From Candidatus Cryptobacteroides faecipullorum (lineage in GTDB: Bacteria > Bacteroidota > Bacteroidia > Bacteroidales > UBA932): a DNA stretch of 64,000 bases. The notes below the pieces were generated by a model. It was not told the origin of the DNA. It saw only the letters and a list, made by a program, of their open reading frames with translations, and did not search any database. Every line of letters begins with the position of its first letter. Position 1 is the stretch's first letter. Below, piece after piece: positions 24,566-32,768 of this stretch. Where the stretch lies: positions 21,453-85,452 of the forward strand of contig JADIMH010000065.1 in the NCBI GenBank assembly GCA_017694885.1, in the 5' to 3' direction. The position numbers and the translations under genes were made by a program.

Positions 24566-25960
24566 TTATCGAAGATTCTCCCTGTCTATCTCCTGCAGAA
24601 TCTCCTCGGCCTTTTCATAGCCGTCGGCTTTCGCTTTCCACATAGTGGCAATGACCACGGACCCGATGACTCCTACTATTACCGACACCATAAAGACCGA
24701 ATTCCAGCCGAAATGCTGTGCAAGATAACCGAAGCCGAGACCGGAAACCGTCGTACTCGCATATCCGAATACGCCGAGTATGCCGTTCGCCGTAGCGCAG
24801 GCATGCTTTGTCGCCTGATTCGAGGCAGCTATCCCGAGCAGAGCCTGCGGCCCGTACACGAAGAAACTTGACAGACACAGGAAAACGGATGCGAGCCAGT
24901 TCATGTCCGAAGGCGTTTTCCAGAACAGGAAGAATGAAACTGTTGCTCCTATTGTGCAGAACAGACAGGTCCTGTGTGCCCTGCTTTTCATGAACCTGTC
25001 CGTAAACCATCCGGCGATAAGCATTCCTGCTATGCCTCCTATTATCTCAGAGGCGGCCACAACTGATCCGGCATGCGATATCTCCATCCCTTTATACTGG
25101 GTAAGGAACGTAGCGCCCCAGTCAAGGATAGTGAAACGTACGACATAAATACAGAAATTGGATACGGCAAGGATCCAGATAAGGGGGTTTCTGAACACGA
25201 GCCTGCTTATAAACCGCTTGAATGCCGCCCCTGTAAGCTCGGTTTCCTTCTTTTGTTCAGCCGGAGAAGCCGCTGCGTCATCCATATCCTCAAGTTCGGG
25301 AAGTCCTACGGAAGACGGAGTATCTTTCAATGCGAACAGAAGGACGAATGCCCCCACTACAGCGATGGACGCAGGTACGGCAAAGCACATCTGCCAGGCA
25401 CTATAGCCATAATGATCAAGTATAAAAGCGCATATGACGCTTATCAGACCTGCCCCTATCGAATGGGACGCATTCCAGACAGACTGTTTGGTGGCAAGTT
25501 CCTGCGGTTTTATCCAATGAGCCATAAGGCTCATGCACGGAGGGACACCCATTCCCTGAAAATATCCGTTCAGTACCCAGACCGAACCTATCACATATAC
25601 GAGAGCAAGAGTAGCCTTGCCTTCCGTATCGAGCACATCCACAAAAGAATCCATCGCGGGGCTGAAGCAAATGAAAAAGTTCGCCGCCGCCGAAAGGAAC
25701 AGTCCGGCTGACATTAGCTTCCTTCGGCTGAACCTGTCAGCCAGAAATCCGTTTGCAAAACGGGACAGGCCATAGATTATTCCGTTCAAGGTAAGGAACA
25801 GACCCAGCTGGACTTTAGTAATGCCGAGCTCAGCCTCAAGCGCAGGCATCACCACACTGAAGTTTTTCCTTACGAAATAATAGAACGCATAGCCAAGCAT
25901 CAGGACGATCAAGGTCCTCCACTGCCAGTAGTTGTATTTTTTCTGCTGCTCAACGGTCAT
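24566..25960 (-). CDS. Organophosphate:phosphate antiporter family (GlpT/UhpT-like) MFS transporter
   Basis: A 464-residue protein with about 12 hydrophobic helices and the OPA-family opening (WQWRTLIVLMLGYAFYYFVRKNFSVVMPALEAELG), including the conserved Y-x-x-R region that contacts phosphate in GlpT. The loop GFLADRFSRRKLM is the MFS motif A. The central loop between the two six-helix halves carries an acidic low-complexity patch (ELEDMDDAAAS). It would exchange a phosphorylated three-carbon or sugar compound for phosphate across the inner membrane; which one is not readable. Confidence 0.88.
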   Translation of the reverse strand: MTVEQQKKYNYWQWRTLIVLMLGYAFYYFVRKNFSVVMPALEAELGITKVQLGLFLTLNGIIYGLSRFANGFLADRFSRRKLMSAGLFLSAAANFFICFSPAMDSFVDVLDTEGKATLALVYVIGSVWVLNGYFQGMGVPPCMSLMAHWIKPQELATKQSVWNASHSIGAGLISVICAFILDHYGYSAWQMCFAVPASIAVVGAFVLLFALKDTPSSVGLPELEDMDDAAASPAEQKKETELTGAAFKRFISRLVFRNPLIWILAVSNFCIYVVRFTILDWGATFLTQYKGMEISHAGSVVAASEIIGGIAGMLIAGWFTDRFMKSRAHRTCLFCTIGATVSFFLFWKTPSDMNWLASVFLCLSSFFVYGPQALLGIAASNQATKHACATANGILGVFGYASTTVSGLGFGYLAQHFGWNSVFMVSVIVGVIGSVVIATMWKAKADGYEKAEEILQEIDRENLR

Positions 25961-26030
25961 AGGATACCGGTATTTTCAGATTAAGACGCACAAAGATAGC
26001 TATTGACGGTTTCATTCCAAACATTTTTGG

Positions 26031-26038
26031 TACTTTTG
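26031..26038 (+). promoter_or_regulatory. -7 box of the HAD phosphatase gene
   Basis: TACTTTTG fits TAnnTTTG. Transcription would start near 26045, so the ATG at 26081 is a better start than the one at 26048. Confidence 0.5.
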
Positions 26039-26080
26039 CGAAAGTATATGAAACCGTATGACTTCTTTTTCATAAGCAAA

Positions 26081-26965
26081 ATGGAAAACAACTACAACTC
26101 CGCACTCAGCCAGGCGCTGGCTTCAAGACTCAGGAAAATAAAGCATGTCGCCCTCGACATGGACGGAACGATATATTTGGGAAACACACTGTTCCCTTTT
26201 ACGCTGGATTTTCTGAAATCACTGTCCGACAACGGCATCGGATACTCTTTTCTGACCAACAACCCCACAAAATCCATAGAAGACTATCTGAAAAAACTTG
26301 CCGGCATGGGGATAATGGCGACTGAAGAGAATATGTATACCACATCCATTGCCGCCATAGACTATATAAGATCGCACTACCCTTCAGCCCGGAGGCTGTT
26401 CATGCTCGGGACTCCGAGCATGGTATCCCAGTTCAGAAAAGCAGGATTCGAGGAATGTGCGGACGACCCTGACGACGTGCCGGATGTCCTTGTCGGTTCG
26501 TTCGACATGACCCTGACATATTCCAGGCTATGCAGGGCAGCCTGGTGGGCTTCACAAGGGATTCCTTACATAGCGACAAACCCGGACAGAGTATGCCCTA
26601 CCGGCGAAAGGACAGTGCTCGTAGACTGCGGTTCCATATGCAAATGCATAGAACACGCAACGGGACGCAAACCGGACATCACTCTCGGGAAACCGGATCC
26701 CAATATGCTTACAGGCATTCTCGACAGGCACGGTCTTGCTCCGGACGAGATAGCCATGGTCGGAGACAGAATATACACTGATATAGCGATGGCTCATAAC
26801 GCAGGCGCATTCGGAGTGCTGGTCCTTTCAGGCGAAACCACGCTGGAAACGGCCCTGGACGTAAAGGCTGAAGCAGAAAAAGAAAAAGATCCGGAGTTTT
26901 TCCCTCCGGACCTTATTGTCCGCGACATAGCAGAACTCGGCGAACTTCTGCTATCCGTAAGATGA
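26081..26965 (+). CDS. HAD-superfamily IIA (NagD-like) phosphatase
   Basis: The chosen start (MENNYNSAL, 294 residues) sits 42 bases after a -7 box; a second possible ATG is at 26048. Motif I is ALDMDGTIYLG with the Asp nucleophile and acid/base Asp, motif II is FLTNNPTKS, the C2-type cap of subclass IIA follows, and motifs III/IV are in GKPDPNML and MVGDRIYTDIAMAHNAG. NagD-type enzymes dephosphorylate small metabolites such as nucleotides or sugar phosphates. The gene converges with lspA, with 5 bases between the stops. Confidence 0.9.
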   Translation: MENNYNSALSQALASRLRKIKHVALDMDGTIYLGNTLFPFTLDFLKSLSDNGIGYSFLTNNPTKSIEDYLKKLAGMGIMATEENMYTTSIAAIDYIRSHYPSARRLFMLGTPSMVSQFRKAGFEECADDPDDVPDVLVGSFDMTLTYSRLCRAAWWASQGIPYIATNPDRVCPTGERTVLVDCGSICKCIEHATGRKPDITLGKPDPNMLTGILDRHGLAPDEIAMVGDRIYTDIAMAHNAGAFGVLVLSGETTLETALDVKAEAEKEKDPEFFPPDLIVRDIAELGELLLSVR

Positions 26966-26970
26966 CCGGT

Positions 26971-27546
26971 CTACCTGGTTTCTTTTGCAAAGAACCTGAA
27001 CTGGAAGAAAAGCAGATACAGGGCTCCGCAAGTCACGCAGCTATCGGCAAAATTGAATACCGGTGCAAAAAAACGGAAAGGATGTCCGCCTATCAGAGGC
27101 ATCCAGTCCGGAAAGACCGTATCAATTATCGGAAAATAGAACATGTCCACTACCCTGCCGAACATGAACGGAGCATAATCCCATATGAGTCCGTAAAAAA
27201 GGCAGTCTATAATATTCCCCATAGCACCCGCAGTAATCATTGTCAGGCCGACAGTCACGCCGAAAGGAGTATCCCCCTTCTTCAAAAGCCTGCCTATCCA
27301 CCATACAAGAAAGCCGAAAAGCACTATCCTGAACAGGGAAAGCAGGAACTTGCCCACTGCCCCGCCGAACTTCATCCCGAAGGCCATTCCTTCATTTTCA
27401 ATGAAATAGATCTGGAACCAGTCTCCGAAGACATGAATACTCTCGCCTATCGACATGTTGGTCTTTACGAGCACCTTGATCACCTGGTCGATTACAACCA
27501 GAAGCACACCCAAGAATATCAGGAATTTCCCCTTCGATATCTTCAT
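26971..27546 (-). CDS. lspA: Lipoprotein signal peptidase II
   Basis: LspA cleaves lipoprotein signal peptides in the inner membrane after lipidation. The 191-residue protein has four hydrophobic helices and both catalytic aspartates in their motifs: GNIIDCLFYG and FNFADSCVTCG. The conserved NEGMAFGM segment matches the N-x-G-x-A-F/W motif of the family. At 191 residues it is longer than the roughly 165 of E. coli because of an inserted stretch near DWMPLIGGHPFRFF, common in Bacteroidota. Its substrates would include the many lipoproteins here (NigD, sulfatase, SusD, GH20, BamD). It starts 1 base after the DksA-like gene stop. Confidence 0.96.
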   Translation of the reverse strand: MKISKGKFLIFLGVLLVVIDQVIKVLVKTNMSIGESIHVFGDWFQIYFIENEGMAFGMKFGGAVGKFLLSLFRIVLFGFLVWWIGRLLKKGDTPFGVTVGLTMITAGAMGNIIDCLFYGLIWDYAPFMFGRVVDMFYFPIIDTVFPDWMPLIGGHPFRFFAPVFNFADSCVTCGALYLLFFQFRFFAKETR

Positions 27547-27547
27547 C

Positions 27548-27961
27548 TTATTTGTTCTTGTTCAGCATCTCCTTGGCCTCTACTGTCAATGTGGCATGAG
27601 GCACAAGACGGAGTCTCTCCTTAGGAATCAGCTTTCCGGTAACGCGGCAGACGCCATAAGTCTTGTTCTCTATCCTCACGAGTGCAGCTTCAAGATTCTG
27701 GATGAACTTGTACTGGCGCTGGGCGAGCTGTCCGGCCTCCTCCTTTGAAAGAGTGGACGCACCTTCCTCCATGACCTTGAATGTAGGCGACGTATCCTCT
27801 ATGTCATTGCTTGATCCGTGAGTAACGACATCCCTGAGCGTCTTATACTCCTTTTTGGCCTTTGCAAGCATATCGAGGATTATACCTTTGAACTCCTGCA
27901 GTTCCTCGTCGCTGTAACGGACCTTGAGTTCAGGCTCGTTGTTTTTCTTTTCTTCAGCCAT
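27548..27961 (-). CDS. DksA/TraR-family protein with degenerate zinc finger
   Basis: The start at 27961 (137 residues, MAEEKKN) follows the ileS stop by 25 bases. The N-terminal two-thirds is a charged helical coiled-coil (EELQEFKGIILDMLAKAKKEY) with the ASTLSKEEAGQLAQRQYKFI helix typical of DksA-like proteins. The C-terminal domain retains the YGVCRVTGKLIPKERL-x-PHA frame, where family members have CxxC...CxxC; here only one of the four cysteines remains. In Bacteroidota relatives I recall the same residues, so this is probably a conserved loss of zinc binding. It may bind RNA polymerase through the secondary channel like DksA. Confidence 0.85.
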   Translation of the reverse strand: MAEEKKNNEPELKVRYSDEELQEFKGIILDMLAKAKKEYKTLRDVVTHGSSNDIEDTSPTFKVMEEGASTLSKEEAGQLAQRQYKFIQNLEAALVRIENKTYGVCRVTGKLIPKERLRLVPHATLTVEAKEMLNKNK

Positions 27962-27986
27962 AATATAAAGTTTTAGTTTATTATTA

Positions 27987-30900
27987 TCATATTTTCTTGA
28001 CATCTATGTATATAGGTGCATCTCCCCATTCGACTTCCTTGCCTGCCGGAGCGTCTCCGGTCTTCTGCAGCACTATATCTTTTGCCAGAGTCTGCGCAAG
28101 GATATAATCCTTGAATTCCTGCAGTGAATCCCCGATCTCGGAAAATTCCTCCCCCGATGCAGAGACAGAGACATTCACCCTGTCCGTAACATCGAATCCG
28201 CTGTCCTTTCTCAGGTTCTGTATCCTGTTTATAAGCTCTCTGGCCGTACCTTCGCGCTTGAGGGTATCAGTTATGGTAACGTCAAGGGCCAGAGTAAGCG
28301 GACCGTCGGAAGCGACGAGCCAGCCAGGCATATCCTCGGAGGATATCTCGTAATCTCCCGGATACAGATATACATTGCCTGAAGGCAGGAGGAGCTCATA
28401 GCCGGCTTCTCCGCTGGCCTGTATCCTGGATATATCCTCCTGGGAAAGACCGGCAAACGCAGCTGCTATCTCTTTCATCTGCTTGCCGTATTTCTTTCCG
28501 AGAGTCTTGAAATTAGGCTTTATCTTCTTGGTAATCAAGCCGGCCGTATCGGAAATGAATTCGGCCTCCTTCACATTTACCTCTCCGAGAAGGAGCGGTT
28601 TCACCTTCTCCAGCTGCTCCTTTACGGTACTGTCGATGACAGGTATGATCAGCTTTGAAAGAGGCTGGCGCACCTTTATATTGACCTTGCGTCTCAAGGC
28701 AAGCACCATAGACGACGCCCTCTGTGCAAGCTCCATCCTCTCTTCCAGATTCTTGTCCACTACGGAAGCGTCATAAGCCGGCATGGGTTCATAATGCACT
28801 GACTCGGCCCCAGGCACCAGATCAAGATAAAGTCTCTCCATAAAGAACGGAGCTATAGGGGCAGAAAGCAGTGCCACATCTACAAGGACTTCATACAGGG
28901 TCTGGTAGGCGGTAAGCTTATCGTGATCCATTTCACCTCCCCAGAATCGCTTGCGGTTCAGGCGGACATACCAGTTGCTCAGATGGTCGCAGACGAAATC
29001 CTGTATAAGGCGTCCGGCCGTGGTGATATCGTAATCTTCGTATGCGTCTTCGACGTTTTTCACGAGAGTATTCAGCAGGGATATTATCCACCTGTCGATC
29101 TCCGGACGTTCCGCAACCGGAACACTTTCATGCGAATCCGGAGCGAATCCGTCCACATTGGCATAAAGGGCAAAGAACGAATATGTGTTGTACAGCGTAC
29201 CGAAGAACTTCCTGCGTACTTCATCCACGCCAGCTTCATCGAACTTGAGGTTGTCCCATGGCTGGGAGTTCGTGAGCATGTACCATCTCAATGCATCCGG
29301 TCCGTATTTATCCAGAGCCTTGAAAGGATCGACTGCGTTCCCGAGCCTCTTGCTCATCTTGTTTCCGTCCTTATCGAGTACAAGGCCGTTGGAAATCACT
29401 CTCTTGAATGCACAGGTGCCGCTCACCATCGTATGAATGGCATGCAGGGTATAGAACCATCCTCTGGTCTGGTCCACTCCCTCCGCGATGAAGTCCGCGG
29501 TACAGCCGAACTTAGGGCTTCCGAGATTCCTCAACCCCTCCTGCGCATAAGGCATGGAGCCGGAATCGAACCAGACATCGATAAGGTCCGCTTCCCTGAC
29601 CATCTTTTTCCCGCTGTCGGAGACAAGATATATTCCGTCTACATACGGACGGTGCAAGTCTATCCTGTCATAATTTTCCTTTGACATGTCTTCAGGATCG
29701 AATCCCTTTTCTTTCAAAGGATTAGAACACATCACACCGGCAGCGACCGATTTTTCGATCTCCGCGTAGAGTTCCTTCAGTGACCCTATGCACTTCTCTT
29801 CCCTGCCGTCTTCGGTCCTCCATATAGGCAGAGGAGTCCCCCAATAGCGGCTGCGGGAGAGGTTCCAGTCCTGAATATTCTCAAGCCATTTGCCGAAACG
29901 TCCCGTACCGGTAGATTCCGGTTTCCAGACAATCGTGCTGTTCAGCTCCATCATCTTTTCCCTTACCGCAGTGGTCCTGACGAACCATGAATTGAGAGGA
30001 TAATAGAGCACCGGCTTGTCCGTCCTCCAGCAATGCGGATAAGTATGGACATGTTTCTCTATCTTGAAGGCCTTTCCCTGCTGTTTGAGCATCACGCAAA
30101 GATCCACGTCAAGGGTCGGGGCATCAGGTCCGAGTGTATCGTCATAGGCATTCTTGACATATCTTCCCGCAAACTCGGCATATTCCGGCGCCACCCTTTC
30201 CGCCACATAGTCCGGATCCATATCCTCTATCCTGAAGAAGCGTCCTTTGCGGTCTACCTGGGCCTGACGGTCACCGTTGCGGTCTATCACCATCAGAGGA
30301 GGTACGCCGGTAGCCTTTGCCACCTTGTCATCGTCTGCACCGAACGTAGGCGCGATATGGACTATACCTGTCGTCCCTTCATCCGTGGTGACATAATCCC
30401 CCGGAATTACCCTGAACGCACCGGCGTCAGGTCTGAACCACGGGATCAGCTGATGATATGACACCCCTACCAGATCCGTTCCCTTGAATCTTCCGTCCAG
30501 CACCTTATAAGGCACAAGTCTGTCACCCGGTCTGTAATCCTCGATGGACAGCCCCTTGGCCTTGGGGTTGAACACGGAATCGAGAAGAGCCTCGGCTATG
30601 ATGTAGATTGCCTGGGAACCGGTGTACGGATTGAAGGAAAGCACTCTTATATAATCGATACCGGGACCGACGCAGAGAGCCGTATTCGACGGCAGGGTCC
30701 ACGGAGTCGTGGTCCACGCCAGGAAATATACAGGAAGAGTCTCGCATCCGAAAAGCATCTGGGACTTTTCATCCTTGATAACCTCGAACTGTACCACTGC
30801 CGTAGTGTCTTTCACATCACGGTAGCATCCCGGCTGGTTGAGTTCGTGCGAACTGAGTCCGGTTCCGGCTGCCGGAGAATATGGCTGTATGGAATATCCC

Positions 30901-31421
30901 TTGTACAGCAGTCCCTTGCCGTATATATCCTTAAGCAGGTACCACAGAGTCTCTATATACCTGTTGTCATATGTAATATACGGGTCGTCCATATCCACCC
31001 AATATCCGATACGCTCGGTCAGGTTCACCCATTCACGCGTATATTTCATCACCTCCTTGCGGCAGGCCCTGTTGTAGTCCTCTACGCTTATGCCGGTACC
31101 TATGTCCTCTTTGGTTATGCCGAGCATCTTTTCTACGCCGAGCTCGACAGGAAGGCCATGTGTATCCCACCCTGCACGCCTTTCTACACGATAGCCGCTC
31201 TGGGTCTTGTATCTGCAGACCGCATCCTTTATGGACCTCGCCATCACATGGTGGATACCTGGCATTCCGTTGGCGGAAGGCGGACCTTCAAAGAAAACAA
31301 ATTCAGGAGCTCCTTCCCTGACTTCCAGAGAACGCTCGAAGGCATGGTTCTTCTTCCACCTGTCAAGAACCTCGTTCCCGATCTTCACCAGGTCCAATCC
31401 CTTATACTCTTTAAATCCCAT
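27987..31421 (-). CDS. ileS: Isoleucyl-tRNA synthetase, long type with GxHH signature
   Basis: A 1144-residue class I synthetase that charges tRNA-Ile. Its length and lack of a C-terminal zinc finger fit the eukaryote-like IleRS2 type. The first signature reads GPPSANGMPGIHHVMAR, so the usual HxGH is replaced by GIHH at residues 55-58 (31248-31259). The second signature is the standard KMSKR. The editing domain CP1 is intact, with YTGSQAIYI and the conserved threonine-rich EGTTGIVHIAPTFG. The gene is divergent from cvpA, with a nested hairpin between them. Bacteroidota IleRS of this type are expected to be insensitive to mupirocin. Confidence 0.97.
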   Translation of the reverse strand: MGFKEYKGLDLVKIGNEVLDRWKKNHAFERSLEVREGAPEFVFFEGPPSANGMPGIHHVMARSIKDAVCRYKTQSGYRVERRAGWDTHGLPVELGVEKMLGITKEDIGTGISVEDYNRACRKEVMKYTREWVNLTERIGYWVDMDDPYITYDNRYIETLWYLLKDIYGKGLLYKGYSIQPYSPAAGTGLSSHELNQPGCYRDVKDTTAVVQFEVIKDEKSQMLFGCETLPVYFLAWTTTPWTLPSNTALCVGPGIDYIRVLSFNPYTGSQAIYIIAEALLDSVFNPKAKGLSIEDYRPGDRLVPYKVLDGRFKGTDLVGVSYHQLIPWFRPDAGAFRVIPGDYVTTDEGTTGIVHIAPTFGADDDKVAKATGVPPLMVIDRNGDRQAQVDRKGRFFRIEDMDPDYVAERVAPEYAEFAGRYVKNAYDDTLGPDAPTLDVDLCVMLKQQGKAFKIEKHVHTYPHCWRTDKPVLYYPLNSWFVRTTAVREKMMELNSTIVWKPESTGTGRFGKWLENIQDWNLSRSRYWGTPLPIWRTEDGREEKCIGSLKELYAEIEKSVAAGVMCSNPLKEKGFDPEDMSKENYDRIDLHRPYVDGIYLVSDSGKKMVREADLIDVWFDSGSMPYAQEGLRNLGSPKFGCTADFIAEGVDQTRGWFYTLHAIHTMVSGTCAFKRVISNGLVLDKDGNKMSKRLGNAVDPFKALDKYGPDALRWYMLTNSQPWDNLKFDEAGVDEVRRKFFGTLYNTYSFFALYANVDGFAPDSHESVPVAERPEIDRWIISLLNTLVKNVEDAYEDYDITTAGRLIQDFVCDHLSNWYVRLNRKRFWGGEMDHDKLTAYQTLYEVLVDVALLSAPIAPFFMERLYLDLVPGAESVHYEPMPAYDASVVDKNLEERMELAQRASSMVLALRRKVNIKVRQPLSKLIIPVIDSTVKEQLEKVKPLLLGEVNVKEAEFISDTAGLITKKIKPNFKTLGKKYGKQMKEIAAAFAGLSQEDISRIQASGEAGYELLLPSGNVYLYPGDYEISSEDMPGWLVASDGPLTLALDVTITDTLKREGTARELINRIQNLRKDSGFDVTDRVNVSVSASGEEFSEIGDSLQEFKDYILAQTLAKDIVLQKTGDAPAGKEVEWGDAPIYIDVKKI

Positions 31422-31458
31422 ATATGATAATTTTTTCTTCCGTTTACAATCCGTACCG

Positions 31459-31499
31459 AGCCGGCTTTTGCAAAAATTTTCTATTTTTGCAGGCCGGCT
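31459..31499. repeat. Nested inverted repeats in the ileS/cvpA intergenic region
   Basis: AGCCGGC (31459-31465) pairs with GCCGGCT (31493-31499), and inside it TGCAAAAAT (31469-31477) pairs with ATTTTTGCA (31483-31491). The inner arm contains TATTTTTG (31482-31489), a possible -7 box for cvpA. It could be a leader hairpin of ileS or an operator for the divergent promoters. Confidence 0.55.
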
Positions 31500-31550
31500 G
31501 CATCCCGGATTTTTTCAACTTGCAAATATAAGCATTAACTTTGAGAAAAA

Positions 31551-32045
31551 ATGAATATCCTTGACATAATAATCCTCGTATGTTTCATCCCGGCCATAAT
31601 CGGAGGATTGAGAAAAGGACTTATCGCCCAAGTCGTTTCAATCATTTCCATCATTCTGGGAGTGTGGCTGGCCTTCAAGTTTTCATCTCTTGTAAGCGGT
31701 TGGATGGCAGGCTGGTTCGACGGAGCATCTCCGGCCATACTGAATATTATCGCATTCGCCGTAATACTGATAGCCGTTATCTTCGGGCTGTTTGCCATAG
31801 GAAAGGTCATAGAAGCCAGCATCAAAATAATAATGCTCGGGTGGCTCAACAGAATACTCGGACTGATATTCGCAATTCTGAAATGCGCTCTGATATTGGG
31901 ACTCGTAATAATAATGTTCGACTCCATAAACGGAAACTTTCATGCCGTGCCGGAAAAGACCCTGTCGGAATCAATACTGTATCCCCCATTAAAGGATCTG
32001 GCCAACTGCATATTCCCTTACCTGAAAGACCTTCTTTTCAAATAA
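31551..32045 (+). CDS. cvpA: CvpA-family inner membrane protein
   Basis: The 164-residue protein has four predicted transmembrane segments and the CvpA opening (MNILDIIILVCFIPAIIGGLRKGLI). The first loop contains G-x-x-K-G, and the central helix LVSGWMAGWFD-x-ASPAILNIIAFAVILI is typical. CvpA was named from colicin V production; its general role is unsettled, with some evidence for envelope stress tolerance. It is 7 bases upstream of tsaB. Possible -7 boxes are TATTTTTG at 31482 and TAACTTTG at 31536, the second implying a nearly leaderless transcript. Confidence 0.88.
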   Translation: MNILDIIILVCFIPAIIGGLRKGLIAQVVSIISIILGVWLAFKFSSLVSGWMAGWFDGASPAILNIIAFAVILIAVIFGLFAIGKVIEASIKIIMLGWLNRILGLIFAILKCALILGLVIIMFDSINGNFHAVPEKTLSESILYPPLKDLANCIFPYLKDLLFK

Positions 32046-32052
32046 GACAGAC

Positions 32053-32754
32053 ATGGATACCAACATAATACTTATCGAAACGTCTACCGAACTGTGCTCT
32101 ACAGCCCTGGCGCACAACGGAAAACTGATCTCATACAAGGAAAGCTCTGTTCCCAGGGCACATGCTTCATTGACTGCAGTCTACGTAAAAGAAATGCTGG
32201 ATGAATGCGGCATGACCCCTGACGACTGCTCTGCAGTATGCGTAAGCATGGGCCCCGGTTCCTACACCGGACTGCGTGTTGGGGTATCAACGGCAAAAGG
32301 ACTGTGCTTCGGAACAGGGAAACCGCTTCTGGCAGTAGGGACACTGGACACATTGGTATGGCAGGCCAGGACGGAAGGACTGGTTCCGGACGGATGCAGG
32401 TATATAGTGCCGATGATCGATGCCAGACGGATGGAGGTCTATACAGCAATATTCACGGGAGACTGCAGACAGACCGCGGAGACAAAGCCTCTCATTCTTG
32501 ATGAAAACAGCTTCGGAAGCATCCTCGATGAAGGTCCTGTCCTTTTCATAGGGGACGGAGCCGGCAAGGCATCTTCCATAATCAGACATCCGTCCGCCAG
32601 CTTTTGCCAGTGCTGTCCAAAGGCCTCGGCAATGCTTGTTCCGGCCATGGAAGAATATAAAGAAAAACGGTTCAAAGATACAGCATACTTTGAACCGTTC
32701 TATCTGAAAGAATTCGTTGCGACCGTGAGCAAAAAATCGGTGCTCGGGAAATAA
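32053..32754 (+). CDS. tsaB: tRNA threonylcarbamoyladenosine biosynthesis protein TsaB
   Basis: TsaB is the scaffold partner of TsaD in making t6A37 on ANN-decoding tRNAs. The 233-residue length is normal. The N-terminal IETSTELCSTAL forms the actin-like fold start, and SMGPGSYTGLRVGVSTAKGLCFG is the diagnostic motif. The C-terminal part is shorter and poorly conserved, as in the family. It is the second gene of a two-gene plus-strand unit with cvpA and converges with the thioredoxin-like gene. Confidence 0.95.
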   Translation: MDTNIILIETSTELCSTALAHNGKLISYKESSVPRAHASLTAVYVKEMLDECGMTPDDCSAVCVSMGPGSYTGLRVGVSTAKGLCFGTGKPLLAVGTLDTLVWQARTEGLVPDGCRYIVPMIDARRMEVYTAIFTGDCRQTAETKPLILDENSFGSILDEGPVLFIGDGAGKASSIIRHPSASFCQCCPKASAMLVPAMEEYKEKRFKDTAYFEPFYLKEFVATVSKKSVLGK

Positions 32755-32761
32755 TTTCCCG
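32745..32761. terminator. Short perfect palindrome at a convergent junction
   Basis: CGGGAAAT (32745-32752) and ATTTCCCG (32754-32761) flank one base at the end of tsaB. It may act as a weak shared terminator for tsaB and the convergent TlpA-like gene; no long T-run follows on either side. Confidence 0.3.
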
Positions 32762-32768
32762 GCGCATG

